A stretch of DNA of 64,000 nt, from NCBI GenBank assembly GCA_016716665.1, contig JADJVH010000016.1:55434-119433 (forward strand), in the 5' to 3' direction. The position numbers and the translations under genes were made by a program. This document shows positions 62,434-64,000 of this stretch, piece after piece (positions within the stretch are counted from its first letter, which is position 1; every line of letters starts with the position of its first letter). The notes beneath the pieces are model-generated. The model worked only from the letters and a program-made list of their open reading frames with translations. It had not been told where the DNA came from and searched no databases. The DNA is from Candidatus Opimibacter iunctus. GTDB taxonomy: Bacteria; Bacteroidota; Bacteroidia; Chitinophagales; Saprospiraceae.

Positions 62434-62808
62434 ATGCGGCAAGGCATCGCCATATTTTTTGCAATTCTCATGATGAGTGTTTCCTCTAAGGAACTCATTC
62501 AATATGCCGCGTTTAAGTTCAATCAGGAGTATATCAGTGCTGTCTTTTGTATCAACAAGGACAAACCTGAAATGAAATGCGATGGGAAGTGTTACCTGAA
62601 AAAGACCCTGGATACATCAAAGGAGGAGAAGCAATCCAAAACGATGCCACCTCCTGATGAAAAATCCCTGGTGGTCTTTTACGAATCCAATATGCCCTCT
62701 CTCTTGTCCGGTTTAGTATCAAAAACAAAAGTACATTTTTCTTACCTGGCATCACTGAGTTTCCTATCAGAGAAGGACATCCTTCATCCTCCCGAAGTCC
62801 TGGTTTAA
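62434..62808 (+). CDS. Small membrane-anchored Cys-motif protein
   Basis: 124 residues from ATG 62434 (a GTG at 62428 overlaps the promoter box). An N-terminal hydrophobic helix (IAIFFAILMMSVSS) is followed by FNQEYISAVFCINKDKPEMKCDGKCYLKKTL, shown here only in parts: FCINKDKP, then MKCDGKCYL, with three cysteines. The rest is polar, with a short hydrophobic stretch (VHFSYLASLSFL). Small Bacteroidota proteins with this Cys pattern often sit next to outer-membrane proteins and metal-uptake genes. Role unknown; the Cys arrangement would suit a metal-binding or thiol function (inference). Confidence 0.75.
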   Translation: MRQGIAIFFAILMMSVSSKELIQYAAFKFNQEYISAVFCINKDKPEMKCDGKCYLKKTLDTSKEEKQSKTMPPPDEKSLVVFYESNMPSLLSGLVSKTKVHFSYLASLSFLSEKDILHPPEVLV

Positions 62809-62901
62809 GCACACTCTCCTCTATCATATCATCTATACGTCTTTCCTATATGGGAGACTATAGTGTATCTATCAGATTCTAATTGCCTTTTGGCTCAATC
62901 T

Positions 62902-63798
62902 ATGACAAGGATAATGCTTGTATTAACCATGTTGCTATCAGCTCATGGTTTAGTAACGGCTTGTGATGCCTGTGGATGCAGCATTATGGGGCAGCCGGCA
63001 GGATTGCTGTCAGAATACAGGAAGAGCTTTCTTTCCCTCGGTTGGAGCCGCGCAGGATTCAATGCAGCTCCAGGCGTCGGGGAGGGTTCAAATGATGTAT
63101 TCCACACGATGGACCTGACATTCCGGTATTTCCTGTCTGACAGGCTAAGCGCTGGTCTATACCAACCATTCCGCATCAATAGCCGGAGTGTAGGCCAGAC
63201 CCAGCAATCTATTTCAGGCCTTTCAGATACCAGGCTCAATGTGAATTATACATTCTTTAAGCAGGATGATGTCGGCAAGCCATGGGAAATATACCTGGAC
63301 CTTGGTGCAGGCTTTATCATCCCCACAGGAAAATATGATCCCCATCTGCATGACCACGATCTGCCGGAAAATTTCAACCCCGGCAATGGCAGTTTTGGTG
63401 CATCGATCCTGCAGACGAGTTCGGTATCATACAAATCCGCAGGCCTGGTGCTGAAAAACAGCTGGACGCAATTCGCCGAAACCAGCACCGGATACACCTT
63501 TGGATCGCAGTGGTCAGGCAGTCTTCTTGTCTTCATTGACCTGCCTGTCGATTCGACGTCATCCATATTGCCCATGGCAGGTATCCAGGTAGAATCCGTA
63601 GCCAAAGATGTCTATGCCAACGGGATCAATGTTCATGGAACAGGGGGCCATGGGGTGTTCTTTACTCCGGGCTGCCAAATCAAATTCAAAGACTGGCTCT
63701 GCACCTTTCAATATGCATTGCCCCTTTCTGCTGACTACTCGGGTGGCGAGGTTAAAGCCGACAACCGGATCAGCATTCAACTAACTCATCTATTCTAA
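62902..63798 (+). CDS. Outer-membrane barrel with CDACGCSIMG motif
   Basis: 298 residues from ATG 62902 (MTRIMLVLTMLLSAHGLVTA, signal peptide; an in-frame start at 62863 gives a less plausible N-terminus). Right after cleavage comes CDACGCSIMGQ, three cysteines in a CxxCxC pattern. Then there are amphipathic strands (FHTMDLTFRYFLSDRLSAGLYQPF, DTRLNVNYTFF, WEIYLDLGAGFIIPTG), a His/Asp-rich loop DPHLHDHDLPENF and the end IQLTHLF with a terminal aromatic residue. Looks like a transporter-type barrel. Together with its two Cys/His-rich neighbours it may handle a metal such as copper (inference). Confidence 0.78.
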   Translation: MTRIMLVLTMLLSAHGLVTACDACGCSIMGQPAGLLSEYRKSFLSLGWSRAGFNAAPGVGEGSNDVFHTMDLTFRYFLSDRLSAGLYQPFRINSRSVGQTQQSISGLSDTRLNVNYTFFKQDDVGKPWEIYLDLGAGFIIPTGKYDPHLHDHDLPENFNPGNGSFGASILQTSSVSYKSAGLVLKNSWTQFAETSTGYTFGSQWSGSLLVFIDLPVDSTSSILPMAGIQVESVAKDVYANGINVHGTGGHGVFFTPGCQIKFKDWLCTFQYALPLSADYSGGEVKADNRISIQLTHLF

Positions 63799-63814
63799 CT
63801 TAAAAACAAGCACA

Positions 63815-64000
63815 ATGAAACATATATTCTCTTTTCTTATTGCCTTTTCCGTGATTATCCTGATCGCATGTAATCACGATGACAACGACCCCGTGAGTAT
63901 CTATGAATACCATGCCCATATCCACCAACCAGATACCCTGGCCAGAAATACCGGAGATACGCTGCAGATCGAAATTGATTTTGAGAGTCATACCGGTCAG
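63815..64000 (+). CDS. His/Asp-rich lipoprotein (3' end outside window)
   Basis: 62 codons visible. MKHIFSFLIAFSVIILIAC is a lipoprotein signal with lipobox LIAC, followed by NHDDNDP and EYHAHIHQPDTLARNTGDTL. The closely spaced histidines (HAHIH) and acidic residues could bind metal. It starts 16 bp after the barrel gene, so the three genes 62434-64000 form one operon. The full length cannot be judged. Confidence 0.8.
   Translation, partial: MKHIFSFLIAFSVIILIACNHDDNDPVSIYEYHAHIHQPDTLARNTGDTLQIEIDFESHTGQ

Overview
The window looks like a chromosomal segment of a free-living Bacteroidota bacterium, most likely a Saprospiria/Sphingobacteriia-type lineage. Supporting signs are T9SS C-terminal sorting domains, a CarboxypepD_reg/OMP-barrel TonB receptor, a hybrid two-component system (propeller, Y_Y_Y, HisKA, REC, AraC in one chain), LytTR regulators, an alpha/beta-fused 2-oxoacid dehydrogenase E1, the Bacteroidota -7 promoter box TAnnTTTG, and a Bacteroidota-type dcw order without murF or ddl. 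I see no rRNA, tRNA, CRISPR array, insertion sequence or prophage.

Layout. 1-9.3 kb (minus strand): a partial secreted protein, a DUF4412-like/TlpA-like pair, and a three-gene unit made of a small T9SS-sorted protein and two paralogous giant fibre proteins. 9.4-13.4 kb: a hybrid two-component regulator directly upstream of the fibre unit. 13.6-27.6 kb: glutaminase, a secreted phosphoesterase with a beta-helix tail, a T9SS protein, an outer-membrane barrel, a TonB receptor with an epimerase, a BNR/VPS10-like T9SS protein with a lipoprotein, and an SRPBCC protein. 27.8-30.9 kb: murB and an ABC exporter. 31.6-47.1 kb: the whole dcw cell-wall and division cluster on the minus strand (mraZ, rsmH, ftsL, ftsI, murE, mraY, murD, ftsW, murG, murC, ftsQ, ftsA, ftsZ), with an MraZ operator over its promoter and a terminator after ftsZ. 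47.7-50.5 kb (plus): DinB-like protein, ACR3 arsenite permease, unknown lipoprotein. 50.6-58.5 kb (minus): propeller sensor kinase, LytTR response regulator, stand-alone REC, stand-alone LytTR and a giant S74 fibre. 58.7-62.3 kb: a Dpm1-like glycosyltransferase and the fused E1. 62.4-64 kb (plus): a small Cys protein, a Cys-motif outer-membrane protein and a His-rich lipoprotein, possibly a metal-handling cassette.

The main biological theme is surface fibres under sensory control. Twice in 64 kb a periplasmic beta-propeller sensor lies immediately upstream, on the same strand, of phage-tail-like fibre genes that carry predicted self-processing C-terminal domains. I propose this as the candidate uncharacterised system.

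At DNA level, the intergenic regions hold several dispersed small repeats: perfect palindromes with 3-nt loops, drifting purine-rich tandem repeats touching stop codons, a 26-bp inverted repeat and a possible MITE-like element. Six otherwise intact genes, including essential rsmH and ftsI, are broken by single-base indels, mostly in short homopolymers. I read these as sequence errors and annotate the genes as functional in the organism.
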